This document shows positions 11,160-20,799 of a stretch of DNA of 64,000 nt, piece after piece. The translations under genes were made by a program, and so were the position numbers. Source of the stretch: Odontocerum albicorne (lineage: Eukaryota > Arthropoda > Insecta > Trichoptera > Odontoceridae); the NCBI GenBank assembly GCA_949825065.1, contig OX463852.1:13430127-13494126 (forward strand). The letters are read 5' to 3'. How positions within the stretch are numbered: position 1 is the first letter of the stretch; the number at the start of each line of letters is the position of its first letter. The notes under the pieces are model-generated. The model was not told where the DNA came from and did not search any database. It worked only from the letters and a program-made list of their open reading frames with translations.

Positions 11160-11500
11160 ATATATACACACTATCACGCCATGCTCCTTTTAAGGGTACG
11201 CAGAGTATAAATCTTCACGCATTTCTCTACATATACACAACTCTCACCTCATCCATATTCGTAAATCTCGTCATATATGCTCTTCTGTCTCTCATACTTC
11301 TCCCTTTTAAATTTCTCCAACTATCTCTTTTCACACTTTCCTCAGTCTATCTCTTCCTTGTTATGTATTAATTTCAGACATGTATATTTTTTTTTCGTAC
11401 GTCTTTCGCAACTCATTCTCTCAATATGATCAAACAATTTTAGATTTTTTTTCTCAATTCCATTAATAACACCTATCTCCGTAAAACATGTTTTTTAAAA
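11160..11500 (-). mobile_element. LINE-A fragment, minus strand
   Basis: In reverse complement this runs from a worn RRIRVINGIE-like region through gagagaatgagttgcg (the FERMS/ERMN motif region) to the arginine-rich part and the aggagcatggcgtgatagtg tail at 11160-11190. The copy is old and frame-broken. Confidence 0.6.
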
Positions 11501-11752
11501 GTATTTAAAAAATAAATTGTTAAAATTTGCGCCGTAAAATAATTAAAAAATATAAATTACGAACCCACCTTATAACTATATAAGATACATATGTTATATC
11601 TCAAATAGACGGAAATTCGCAAATGTAACCAACTCACAAAACACACTCTTTTTGGTTTCTTTGAAATATCACTAGTTGCAACCCGTGAAATATTCACGGA
11701 AGTAAAACAAATTCTACATTTATGAGAATATATATCCATAAATATAGAATTT

Positions 11753-12485
<733 letters not shown>

Positions 12486-12489
12486 ATTG

Positions 12490-12855
12490 ACGATACGACA
12501 GGCTATCTGTCATGATCATCAGCCATCTTGTGAATGGAGATGCTTGTGTATGTAAAGATTTATGGTGTGAAAGCTGTTGCACTTTAGTCTTGACAAATAA
12601 AGTAAAAAATTTCGATGGTCAGGAGATGAAAGTTACAGGATGTTCGGAAGATGTAACTGTTGTAGTATTTCACCAAGCAGTTTAATTATTGCTTAAAAGT
12701 GCTATAATAGTTTATGATGAGCAGCATATTAGCTACAAAAAAATATAATTCAGATTTAAAATGGTCTAAGAGTAAAACCAGTACAAAAGTAATTAGCAAG
12801 AAATCGAACCTGGGGCGCCCGTTTGCTTAGCGTTGCGAGTATCTGTAACTGTTGC
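12490..12855 (-). mobile_element. SINE-2 copy 1
   Basis: A minus-strand tRNA-like head (cgaacctggggcgcccg is a B-box in antisense) with a long body matching 19220-19590: gtgcaagctgttg-type, aagtttcgatggtca-type and ctaagagtaaaaccag phrases in the same order. Confidence 0.6.
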
Positions 12856-12887
12856 AGTTTAGGTAATGATTTGAACCACTGTATGCT

Positions 12888-13465
12888 GTCGGTATTTTAA
12901 GATATCTTTCTTTCTTAATAAATAGTAGGTACGAACATTTCTATTTCAACTATGTTTTTAAAGATCTATTCATATTGTTATGTATGGTAGGTATTGTTCG
13001 CCTTTCCATTAAAGCTACTAAATTGTACTGTCACTATTTTGAGATGTCTTGCTTTCATAATAAATAATATGAACATTTCTATCTCAACTTTGTTTTTAAA
13101 GATCTATTCATATGGTTATGTATGGTAGGTATTGTTCACCTCTCCATTAAAGCTATTAAATTGTGCTGTCGGTATTTTAAGATATCTTTTTTTCATAATA
13201 AATAGTATGAACATTTCTATCTCAACTTTGTTTTTAAATATCTATTCATATTGTTATGTATGATAGGCGTTGTTCGCCTTTCCATTAAAGCTATTAAATT
13301 GTACTGTCACTATTTTGAGATGTCTTGCTTTCATAATAAATAGTATGAACATTTCTATCTCAACTCTGTTTTTAAAGATGTTTTCATATTGTTATGTATG
13401 GTAGGCATTGTTCGCCTTTCCATTAAAGCTTTTAAATTGGGGTGTCGGTATTTTGGGATATAAAT
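12888..13465. repeat. tandem array, about 139-bp unit, four copies
   Basis: Each unit carries cggtattttaagatatct (or cactattttgagatgtct), gaacatttctatctcaac, gatctattcatattgtta, ggtaggtattgttc and tttccattaaagct. Starts are near 12890, 13030, 13167 and 13306. A fifth, partial and more diverged unit resumes at 13762-13880 after a LINE-B insertion. Confidence 0.9.
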
Positions 13466-13761
13466 AATAAATAAATAAATAAATAATAGGTTTATTGATA
13501 GCAACATAGTATGTACAGATTAAATTTAAATAACACTTCTAAAACACATAAATTGCAGATAATACATTAAATACAGAAGCTATCAAAAGGTCTGGGCTCA
13601 TCTAATAGCATCCCCTCGGCCAAGACACACCCCACCAATATAGGGCGAACCCAGCCACGGGGACACCAGATGTTTTTCAGCCCACACCCTTGAACACGTA
13701 GAACAAGAATATACAAAAAAAATAAACACAGAAAATAAATAGATGACAAAAAAAAAAAAAG
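13460..13761 (-). mobile_element. LINE-B 3' end inserted in the tandem array
   Basis: A severely 5'-truncated copy, minus strand. Its 3' tail is the (ataa)n run at 13461-13491, followed by ggtttattgatagcaaca. The block ggtctgggctcatctaatag ... ccacggggacaccagatg matches the 3' UTR at 27860-27960 almost exactly. The left flank ends in ggatat and the right flank begins gatattttt, consistent with a short target duplication (gatat). Confidence 0.85.
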
Positions 13762-14265
13762 ATATTTTTCTTTCATATTCAATAGTATGAACATTTCTAT
13801 CTGAACCAGGTTTTTAAAGATCTTTCCATATTGTAATGTACAGAAGGCATTGTTCGCTTTTCCATTAAAATTATAAAATTTTCGGATAAAAATAAATAAA
13901 AACATATTTAGATATAAAAAAAATATATCCGAACCCTAAACCGAACGATCTTGGATAGGTTCTGTAAATAATTTTTAAATGACTTGCTCAGTGATTGTGT
14001 AGGTACATTGTTCAAGCTATTTATTACAACCTGTATCAGCTTGTGCCAAGTATCAAATTGATAATTACTCAACTTTCAATCTCATTCAATACATTTGAGA
14101 GAAATTGTTAATTATGCGAAACTCTACCCCTGGATAAAAACTCGGTCGCCATTCTTTTAAATCTTCCATCAAAGAGTGGTTCTCAATCTTTCACGATATA
14201 ATAATTCAACTCTAAAATAAACTCATGAACGGAATGAAGATGCCAGAAATGAATACATTTATAAA
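13762..14265. other. array remnant, then AT-rich DNA
   Basis: 13762-13880 is the displaced partial 139-bp unit. No gene follows. Confidence 0.5.
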
Positions 14266-14269
14266 ATCG

Positions 14270-14540
14270 ACGTTTTAAGTATGATGAAGAAAGAAACTTT
14301 AAGATGGTTTGGAGAAGTGGAGAGAATGAATGATAAAATAATAACTATATAAGTCTGAATTACAAGATGTGCGTGGAAGATGTAGACCGAGGAAAACGTG
14401 ACTGGACCAAATGGACCAGAGTATGTAATAAATTAAAGTGAGTGTGAATATGGAGAAGGCGAAAGTTGTGTCCTTGGATAGAAAAGTTTGGAGATCTGTT
14501 CTCTCTGACTACTTCGCAAGGGGCACGTATGTAAAATAAA
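14270..14540 (+). mobile_element. LINE-A fragment
   Basis: Encodes LRWFGEVERMND-like, RCRPRKT*LDQM-like, and the tail with tttggagatctgttctctct and ctacttcgcaagggg. Same subtype as 21280-21760. Frame-broken. Confidence 0.65.
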
Positions 14541-14599
14541 TGTAAAAAATTGTAGAACTAAAAAATAATACCCAGTTACAAGCTGAATACAATAATCTG

Positions 14600-14890
14600 T
14601 ATACAATTAAGACCTAGCGGGCTTATTGCAACGTGGAGAGTTCTTTCGACCAACGAGAAATATGTTAAAAGGTATCATATTGTATTAAATTTTATTTGTA
14701 TACAGTAAAACTTGCCGGGTGTATTGTCATGTCGCAATCTTTTTCAACCAAGTAAAAAGGCGTTTAAGCGACCTTAAGTGAAAATCAAACTTATACCATT
14801 TAAAAAAAAGGGTAGCATCGGGAATCAAGCCCACAACCTCTGGATCTGAAGACAGGTGTCCTAATTAGGCCAGAGAGGTTGTCTAAAATT
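14600..14890 (-). mobile_element. SINE-1 copy with an extra tail scrap
   Basis: 14675-14890 is a near-complete minus-strand SINE-1: head aggacacctgtcttcagatc and B-box aaccttc-type at the right; gcgaccttaagtgaaaatca and caatacacccggcaag-type tail at the left. 14600-14670 is a second tail fragment (cctagcgggcttattgcaac). Confidence 0.7.
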
Positions 14891-14969
14891 ATAATCTGAC
14901 GTATAAAACATCTATATGTGAAAAAAACTAAACCAGTTTCACCAACTAGGCCTAGGGCCTAGGGTGCTA

Positions 14970-15065
14970 CCAATACTATCTTCTTCTTCCCAGTGTCATG
15001 TCAGGTCCCCCCAACGTTGAATATCACCTGAGAGTAGACATCTTTGTCCCCGGCTACATCTATAA
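14970..15065 (-). mobile_element. LINE-C-like 3' end scrap
   Basis: In reverse complement it encodes a worn ATNVGGT-stop-type end, then a gaagaagaag tail. The same end occurs at 48797-48965. Confidence 0.5.
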
Positions 15066-15216
15066 TCCTTCTTTATTCTGAAATACATTCCTTTCATTTT
15101 TTTACTTTTCCTTTTTCTTATTTGTTCAATTGCTAAATTTGATCCAGCTTGCTTTTTTTTTCACTCTTTTCCTTCAGCGTAGACCACGTTCTTCCAATAT
15201 TTATTAATTCATTATT

Positions 15217-15322
15217 GTAATTTATTTTTAACAAACACTGTTTATTCCACTTTTTTTTATGACGGTATAACCCTACCGGTTTCAAGGCTTTCACCTCATC
15301 TTCAGGGGAGCGTAAACAAGAC
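15217..15322 (-). repeat. PLE terminal repeat (pLTR), minus arm
   Basis: The reverse complement of 18998-19105, including the hammerhead-like core (gcctttgaaa-type joining strand and the ccgg...ataccgtca stem). It follows the endonuclease stop codon on the minus strand. Confidence 0.85.
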
Positions 15323-15357
15323 TAAATGCTGTTCGGACTGGCACCGATATAGACACT

Positions 15358-15720
15358 TCAACGGTTGGAGGCGGGAGGGGTGAGAGGAAGGCTAGGTATA
15401 ATTTCGGCCAAGAGCGGGGAGATTTTGGGGAAATAAGTATTCAGCAGATGCTCTGATCGGTATACTGACTTAGAAATTTCTAGGGCCTCCAATCTGTCCA
15501 ATCTATTTCCGTTGTCGCTGATATGTAAGAATTTGGCATCATCGATAGAAAAAGTATGATTCTCACGGTGACAATGATTAGCCATTTCAGAATAAATTAG
15601 TGGATTTGTTAAAGCAGATTGGTGTTCACGAAATCTCTTTTCAAAAGATCTTCCTGTCTTTCCTATATAGAAATTATCACAGTCAGCACATAAAAGTTTA
15701 TACACACCGCTGTTGTTAAG
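15358..15720 (-). pseudogene. PLE GIY-YIG endonuclease domain, frame-separated from its RT
   Basis: The C-terminal endonuclease of the Penelope-type protein, which nicks target DNA to prime reverse transcription. The frame reads GVYKLLCADC, FYIGKTGRSFEKRFREH and ANHCHRENH. GVY and YIG are the two namesake strands, the arginine of KTGR and the downstream Glu-rich region are expected active-site elements, and the CxxC plus His residues fit the zinc-like motif known for PLE endonucleases. It ends ...PPASNR-stop. In this arm it lies in a different frame from the reverse transcriptase, because an A/TA run near 15828-15840 is 4 bases longer than in the plus arm. The plus arm keeps both domains in one frame, so the break is specific to this arm. 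Confidence 0.88.
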
Positions 15721-15817
15721 TATTCCATTTTTGCCTTTCCCATTAAATAAGAGTTTCCGGAGATTAAAGTTAGTGTAAAAAGCTGGCTTTATGTGACTTG
15801 GAATATTTTTGGTTATT

Positions 15818-17398
15818 TCATTTGATATATATTTTTTTTATAAATAGGACTTTGCTCCATTTATAGGTATGCTTATAGGTGTCGTTAAATATATAATCTT
15901 TTATAAGTTTCTTTTTTGTTTTGTTTTTTAAAAGTGAATCAATGAGGCTTCCAGGATAGCCATTATTTGTAGCAATTTTTTTGATGGTTATTAATTCCTT
16001 TTTAAAATTGTCGTCGGTTAATGGGACACTGAGCAATCTATGAAGCATACAGTTAAAGGCGGCGAATTTATGATTATTAGGATGGTTAGAAGTTGCTGGT
16101 ATTATAGAGTCTGAATAAGTATTTTTCCTATATATATCAAAGTCAAATGTGCCTTTTTTCCGAGATAATGTTAGGTCCAAGAAATTTAATTTTCCGTCCT
16201 GTTCTGTTTCTAATGTAAATTTTATAAAACTTTCTATAGAATTTAAATATTTAAGAAAATGGTGTAATTGTCTATCGGTACCCGTCCAAACACAAAGAAT
16301 GTCATCTGCATACCTAAACCAGCACAAAACATTTTTGGTTAACTTAAACTTACTCCTAAAAATACATTTTTCAAAATAGTTCATAAATATTTCACTGAGA
16401 AGGGGAGACAATGGTGAGCCAATAGCTAAACCATTCGTTTGTTTATATATTTTATTGTTGAAGTTAAAATAATTTTGTTTGATGCATAAGTCCATCAGTG
16501 AAATCAATTCCGAATTTTTAACAAGGTCCTTACTTTTGTCATTTATGATATTTTTTGCGAGCTCTAAGGATCTCCAACCTGGTATGCTTGGATATAGGTT
16601 AGTGACATCAAAGGATACCAGTTTTGCATTATGAGGCATTTCTATGTTTTTTAATTTATCAATTAATTCCAATGAGTTTTTGATTGAGTATTCAGCTTTA
16701 AATTGGGTTAGATTATGAAACTGTTCTTTGACAAACTTACATATTTTATAGGTTGGTGCCTGGTTATATGAGACTACAGGTCTTATAGGTATATTGTTTT
16801 TGTGTAATTTGGCTAAGCCATATAATTGCGGTATTTGTGGATTCATTATACACAAATTCTTTTTAAAATTTTGGTTCATGATGGAGCTACAATTTTTAAG
16901 GACGGATTTTACTTTAGTCTGCAGAGAATTTAAAGGGCTGGTTTTTATTACTTGAAATTTATTGTTATTCAGAAAATCTAGGACTTTTTCTTCATAATCC
17001 TTTCTATGAAATATAACTATTGATTCACCTTTGTCTGCCTTGGTTAATGTTAAATTATTATCTTTCAAAGTCTTTTTGATGTTCATGGCCGTGGCTAGTT
17101 CCTTCCGGGCGATGTTATTCACTTGACACATGGCGATGGATTTCTTGATGTCGGCTGCACACTTGTATTGCACATTTTTGTCCTCATTACGAAGTAGTGC
17201 AACAGCGTCCACAGCGAGCTGCTCTATTTGGTTGGGAACATTTTTTTGAATTAGGGAATATTTGAGCCCTTTTGACAAAAGGTCCAGTTCTTCATCCCTA
17301 AATTTATGGTTCGATAGGTTAAACACTTTTTCTGCAAAATTTAAATCTTGGCTTTTTGTCGCTTGTGTTAGTGTTAGGTATTCCGTCAATCTGGTCAC
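15818..17398 (-). CDS. PLE reverse transcriptase (about 526 codons)
   Basis: Reverse transcriptase of a Penelope-like retroelement; it copies element RNA at the nicked target. Visible motifs: LTKADKGESIVI near residue 118, GLAKLHKNNIPIRPVVS near 195, VSFDVTNLYPSIP near 262 (first catalytic Asp), GLAIGSPLSPLLSEIFM near 325, RYADDILCVW near 362 (YADD, catalytic aspartates) and LNFLDLTL near 405. All core palm elements look intact. The frame's first codon is GTG after an in-frame stop, so the true protein probably began in the upstream ORF1 frame and was broken by indels near 17405-17420. The 3' end runs off frame before the endonuclease. It is probably inactive as it stands, yet only lightly damaged. 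Confidence 0.9.
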   Translation of the reverse strand: MTRLTEYLTLTQATKSQDLNFAEKVFNLSNHKFRDEELDLLSKGLKYSLIQKNVPNQIEQLAVDAVALLRNEDKNVQYKCAADIKKSIAMCQVNNIARKELATAMNIKKTLKDNNLTLTKADKGESIVIFHRKDYEEKVLDFLNNNKFQVIKTSPLNSLQTKVKSVLKNCSSIMNQNFKKNLCIMNPQIPQLYGLAKLHKNNIPIRPVVSYNQAPTYKICKFVKEQFHNLTQFKAEYSIKNSLELIDKLKNIEMPHNAKLVSFDVTNLYPSIPGWRSLELAKNIINDKSKDLVKNSELISLMDLCIKQNYFNFNNKIYKQTNGLAIGSPLSPLLSEIFMNYFEKCIFRSKFKLTKNVLCWFRYADDILCVWTGTDRQLHHFLKYLNSIESFIKFTLETEQDGKLNFLDLTLSRKKGTFDFDIYRKNTYSDSIIPATSNHPNNHKFAAFNCMLHRLLSVPLTDDNFKKELITIKKIATNNGYPGSLIDSLLKNKTKKKLIKDYIFNDTYKHTYKWSKVLFIKKIYIK

Positions 17399-17418
17399 AT
17401 TTTAATTTATTTAGTTTT

Positions 17419-17835
17419 TTATCCAGAGTTTTTTTTCCTTTTCGATCCAAATGCACTGACAGATTCATACACATAATCGTTAAAAAGGTCCCACTCAACT
17501 GGATGCAAACAATGAATGAGTTCTGTATGTAGAAGTTTTATATAATTTTGTAAGACGTTCTTTTGTATATGACACTGTTTGATTTCTTTGTTAAGCCATG
17601 TTTTCTTAGCACTTTTCACTGATTCTTGGCCTGATTTGGTTTTACTATTGGTATAAATATTAATGTATCTAGGAATAAGTCCATTTTTCTTACAGCACTG
17701 GTTGAAATATATTTTAAGAGACAACATTCTATCTTTAAGCTTGAACTTTTTATATATTTTCGCCTTTTTTGCCGTACTGGCATTTAATATGTTGTTTATA
17801 GTTAAGGCATTAACGTTGTGGAGGTTTAAAGACAT
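17419..17835 (-). CDS. PLE N-terminal ORF (138 codons)
   Basis: Starts MSLNLHNVN at a true ATG, and the first 46 bases recur as the tail of three PLE insertions in this window. The product is lysine-rich and basic (KAKIYKKFKLKDR, KSAKKTWLNKEIKQC) with several Cys residues, compatible with an RNA-binding N-terminal region ahead of the reverse transcriptase. It is out of frame with the RT frame that begins at 17398; an oligo-A run at the join (aaggaaaaaaaactctgg) is a likely slip site. Normally PLEs encode one long polyprotein, so I infer that this was the N-terminus of the same protein. I see no catalytic motif. Confidence 0.75.
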   Translation of the reverse strand: MSLNLHNVNALTINNILNASTAKKAKIYKKFKLKDRMLSLKIYFNQCCKKNGLIPRYINIYTNSKTKSGQESVKSAKKTWLNKEIKQCHIQKNVLQNYIKLLHTELIHCLHPVEWDLFNDYVYESVSAFGSKRKKNSG

Positions 17836-17837
17836 TA

Positions 17838-18962
17838 TGCATCAAACAAAATTATTTTAACTTCAACAATAAAATATATAAACAAACGAATGGTTTAGCT
17901 ATTGGCTCACCATTGTCTCCCCTTCTCAGTGAAATATTTATGAACTATTTTGAAAAATATATTTTTAGGAGTAAGTTTAAGTTAACCAAAAATGTTTTGT
18001 GCTGGTTTAGGTATGCAGATGACATTCTTTGTGTTTGGACGGGTACCGATAGACAATTACACCATTTTCTTAAATATTTAAATTCTATAGAAAGTTTTAT
18101 AAAATTTACATTAGAAACAGAACAGGACGGAAAATTAAATTTCTTGGACCTAACATTATCTCGGAAAAAAGGCACATTTGACTTTGATATATATAGGAAA
18201 AATACTTATTCAGACTCTATAATACCAGCAACTTCTAACCATCCTAATAATCATAAATTCGCCGCCTTTAACTGTATGCTTCATAGATTGCTCAGTGTCC
18301 CATTAACCGACGACAATTTTAAAAAGGAATTAATAACCATCAAAAAAATTGCTACAAATAATGGCTATCCTGGAAGCCTCATTGATTCACTTTTAAAAAA
18401 CAAAACAAATAAGAAACTTATAAAAGATTATATATTTAACGACACCTATAAGCATACCTATAAATGGAGCAAAGTCCTATTTATAAAAAATATATCAAAT
18501 GAAATAACCAAAAATATTCCAAGTCACATAAAGCCAGCTTTTTACACTAACTTTAATCTCCGGAAACTCTTATTTAATGGGAAAGGCAAAAATGGAATAC
18601 TTAACAACAGCGGTGTGTATAAACTTTTATGTGCTGACTGTGATAATTTCTATATAGGAAAGACAGGAAGATCTTTTGAAAAGAGATTTCGTGAACACCA
18701 ATCTGCTTTAACAAATCCTCTAATTTATTCTGAAATGGCTAATCATTGTCACCGTGAGAATCATACTTTTTCTATCGATGATGCCAAATTCTTACATATT
18801 AGCGACAACGGAAATAGATTGGACAGATTGGAGGCCCTAGAAATTTCTAAGTCAGTATACCGATCAGAGCATCTGCTGAATACTTATTTCCCCAAAATCT
18901 CCCCGCTCTTGGCCGAAATTATACCTAGCCTTCCTCTCACCCCTCCCGCCTCCAACCGTTGA
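17838..18962 (+). CDS. PLE RT/endonuclease, 5'-truncated but in one frame (375 codons)
   Basis: The plus-strand arm carries an uninterrupted frame from CIKQNYFNF through GLAIGSPLSPLLSE, RYADDILCVW and LNFLDLTL into GVYKLLCADC, FYIGKTGRSFEKRFREH and the stop after ASNR. It lacks the N-terminal fingers and the first catalytic Asp, so it cannot encode an active enzyme alone. It differs from the minus arm at only a few residues (for example Y for C before IFRSK, and N for K in NKTNKKLIK). It shows the intact RT-to-endonuclease linker (NISNEITKNIPSHIKPAFY), which the minus arm has lost by frameshift. There is no promoter or ATG of its own. Confidence 0.9.
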   Translation, partial: CIKQNYFNFNNKIYKQTNGLAIGSPLSPLLSEIFMNYFEKYIFRSKFKLTKNVLCWFRYADDILCVWTGTDRQLHHFLKYLNSIESFIKFTLETEQDGKLNFLDLTLSRKKGTFDFDIYRKNTYSDSIIPATSNHPNNHKFAAFNCMLHRLLSVPLTDDNFKKELITIKKIATNNGYPGSLIDSLLKNKTNKKLIKDYIFNDTYKHTYKWSKVLFIKNISNEITKNIPSHIKPAFYTNFNLRKLLFNGKGKNGILNNSGVYKLLCADCDNFYIGKTGRSFEKRFREHQSALTNPLIYSEMANHCHRENHTFSIDDAKFLHISDNGNRLDRLEALEISKSVYRSEHLLNTYFPKISPLLAEIIPSLPLTPPASNR

Positions 18963-18997
18963 AGTGTCTATATCGGTGCCAGTCCGAACAGCATTTA

Positions 18998-19106
18998 GTC
19001 TTGTTTACGCTCCCCTGAAGATGAGGTGAAAGCCTTGAAACCGGTAGGGTTATACCGTCATAAAAAAAAAAGTGGAATAAACAGTGTTTGTTAAAAATAA
19101 ATTACA
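18998..19106 (+). repeat. PLE terminal repeat (pLTR) with hammerhead-like core
   Basis: Follows the endonuclease stop by about 35 bases. Elements in order: CTGAAGA at 19015-19021, a short AGG/CCT stem, GAAA at 19037-19040, a 5-bp hairpin (CGGTA 19042-19046 with TACCG 19053-19057) and GTC at 19057-19059, then A-rich sequence and gtggaataaacagtg. PLE pLTRs are known to carry hammerhead ribozymes. The arrangement here fits that pattern, but the stems are short, so this is a candidate. Confidence 0.6.
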
Positions 19107-19152
19107 ATGTCTTTAAACCTCCACAACGTTAATGCCTTAACTATAAACAACA
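19107..19152 (+). repeat. 46-bp PLE tail (start of ORF1)
   Basis: Identical to the first 46 bases of ORF1 (ATG at 19107) and ends directly at the target duplication. The same endpoint is found at 57024 and 3507. Confidence 0.9.
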
Positions 19153-19219
19153 TAATTCATTATTCAATGGCGATAGGAAAATCTTAGCGTATGATTGATA
19201 ATTATTATGTGTGGAAAAT

Positions 19220-19590
19220 ATGCCTGTGCGTGTATTAGTTTATCGTGTGCAAGCTGTTGTACTGCATCAAGCATACAGTCTTAACAGATAAACCCAAAGT
19301 TTCAATGGCAATGAGATAAAAGTTCCATGACGATCAACAGGATTATGTTCTCGTGCCCCTTCATTTGACAGATGTTTATAGTACTTTTTTAGTATAGCTG
19401 AATACCGTTATAAGAATTTATAGTAAATCGGTGAATTAAACAGGCGAATTTCTGAAAAATATAAACACAGATATATGTGTTCTAAGAGTAAAACCAATCC
19501 TGAAGTGAATCTATCAGGAATCGAACCTGAGGCATCCGCTCGTTAAACATTAATGCTAACCATGAGACACGGTCGACAGCTATTCAAAAT
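19220..19590 (-). mobile_element. SINE-2 copy 2
   Basis: A tRNA-like head in antisense at 19510-19590 (ggaatcgaacctgaggcatc B-box; taatgctaaccatgagacac box A). The body matches 12490-12855. Confidence 0.65.
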
Positions 19591-19849
19591 TATTTAATAT
19601 AAATAAAAATTGCAAATACACTAACAATTCTGCATTTTTTATGTTCATTGATCGAATTGGTGAATCAGACATATTGAAGAGCGTGGCTGGGAGACAACCT
19701 TTGAATTTTGAACCACTAGAATAGCCGCGAAATCGTTATTTGTAATCATACGTGTTAGTGATATCGCACGAGACGAGGTATAAAAACTCAATAGAAATGT
19801 TACAAGATGAACTCTTTTGCCAGATTGACATCCCTTTTTAATTATTTTT

Positions 19850-19915
19850 ACCACCAGGAATCAAACCTGAAACTGGAAACCAAGCATCTTACCAACAAGA
19901 CCACAGAGATTTTCT
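19850..19915 (-). mobile_element. tRNA-like SINE head scrap
   Basis: In antisense it reads tctgtggtcttgttggtaag, then atgcttgg and caggtttgattcctgg: A- and B-box like. The body is not recognised. It also resembles the end of a degenerate tRNA. Confidence 0.45.
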
Positions 19916-20224
19916 TTTGCTGATTGAATACTTGATAATGACTTGAGAGAAGGCATTACAAGTGACGGAGGACAGGAAGCGGTAGAAAAAAATATGGTTA
20001 TCACTGACTACTTGAGTCAATGGGAGTGAGAGGTTATTTGAATATTAATATCACTATCAATCAACGATATACCAAAAAAATAAATTAATTACCAGCATTC
20101 ATAAAAAATAGATGATCTTCCATTTAAATATTTTATTATTGGTTCACGAAATTCGGCGTCTTTATCATGTATTATATATTTCTTTAAGTTTCGTTCGTAC
20201 CAGGTTGAACGAACGATTAAAGAA

Positions 20225-20580
20225 AAACTTTAACAAAACTAATAAACTCGTACAGTTCTAATGTGAGTGGAAGGCGTTGAAAAGCAAGGAAAGTATGATT
20301 GGATTGAATAAAATATATTTTGAAAGCGGGAAATTTGAGAAGTAAGGAAAATCGTAGGGACGCTATGAAAAGGTGACTATGAAGAACCTGGCGGGCTTAT
20401 TGCCACGTGGCAATAAGATCGCCAGGTTGTATTGTATACAACGAAGAGGAATACAATACAATGTGTGTGGATGTGCAAAAGGTGAGATATGTGTGTAGAG
20501 ATAGAAATTTTTTATCTGTCTATTCTACCTGGAAAACAGCTTATGAAACAGAAACGGGCATGCGTGTGCTTTTCATCATA
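20225..20580 (+). mobile_element. LINE-A fragment split by a SINE-1 tail
   Basis: The left part (20255-20380) has gtgagtggaaggcg, aaagtatgattggat and ggaaaatcgtaggg. The right part resumes at about 20458 with gtgtgtggatgtgcaaaagg, the normal next section of LINE-A. Between them lies a SINE-1 tail insertion. Confidence 0.65.
20382..20458 (+). mobile_element. SINE-1 tail, palindromic insertion
   Basis: Contains aacctggcgggcttattgcc, then acgtggcaataagatcgcca, then ggttgtattgtatacaa: the tail in both orientations, forming an inverted repeat of about 20 bp per arm. It sits inside LINE-A. Confidence 0.65.
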
Positions 20581-20799
20581 CAAAAAATTCATAAATAACA
20601 ATTGAAATTAATAATCACATGTAAGTTATGTCATATAATAAAAACGTTATCTGTTGAATGTGAGCAATACACGTGAAATTCACATATTGTTATTTATCGT
20701 ATAATACTCTTAACTGCCCCGTTGCCCCCTCTTATCTCGCCGAAAATATATGTACCATCTTACCGATTATGGCATAACGCTCAAGAGGATTTTGTTTAT

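Larger units (their letters stand above)
15205..19164. mobile_element. Penelope-like element, inverted dimer with 12-bp target duplication
   Basis: The element is 15217-19152, flanked by exact 12-bp repeats, taattcattatt, at 15205-15216 and 19153-19164. The left arm (15217-17836) is on the minus strand and holds ORF1, reverse transcriptase, GIY-YIG endonuclease and pLTR. The right arm (17837-19152) is on the plus strand, 5'-truncated inside the reverse transcriptase, and carries the endonuclease, pLTR and a 46-bp tail equal to the first 46 bases of ORF1. The arms are nearly identical, so the insertion is recent. The left arm starts at the ORF1 ATG with no upstream pLTR. PLEs are known for tandem and inverted copies with pLTRs and variable target duplications; this copy shows that organisation plainly. 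Confidence 0.93.

Noticed and set aside
13567..13905. 112-codon minus-strand frame
   Set aside because: It spans the LINE-B 3' UTR and array junction; Phe/Leu-rich translation of repeat DNA.
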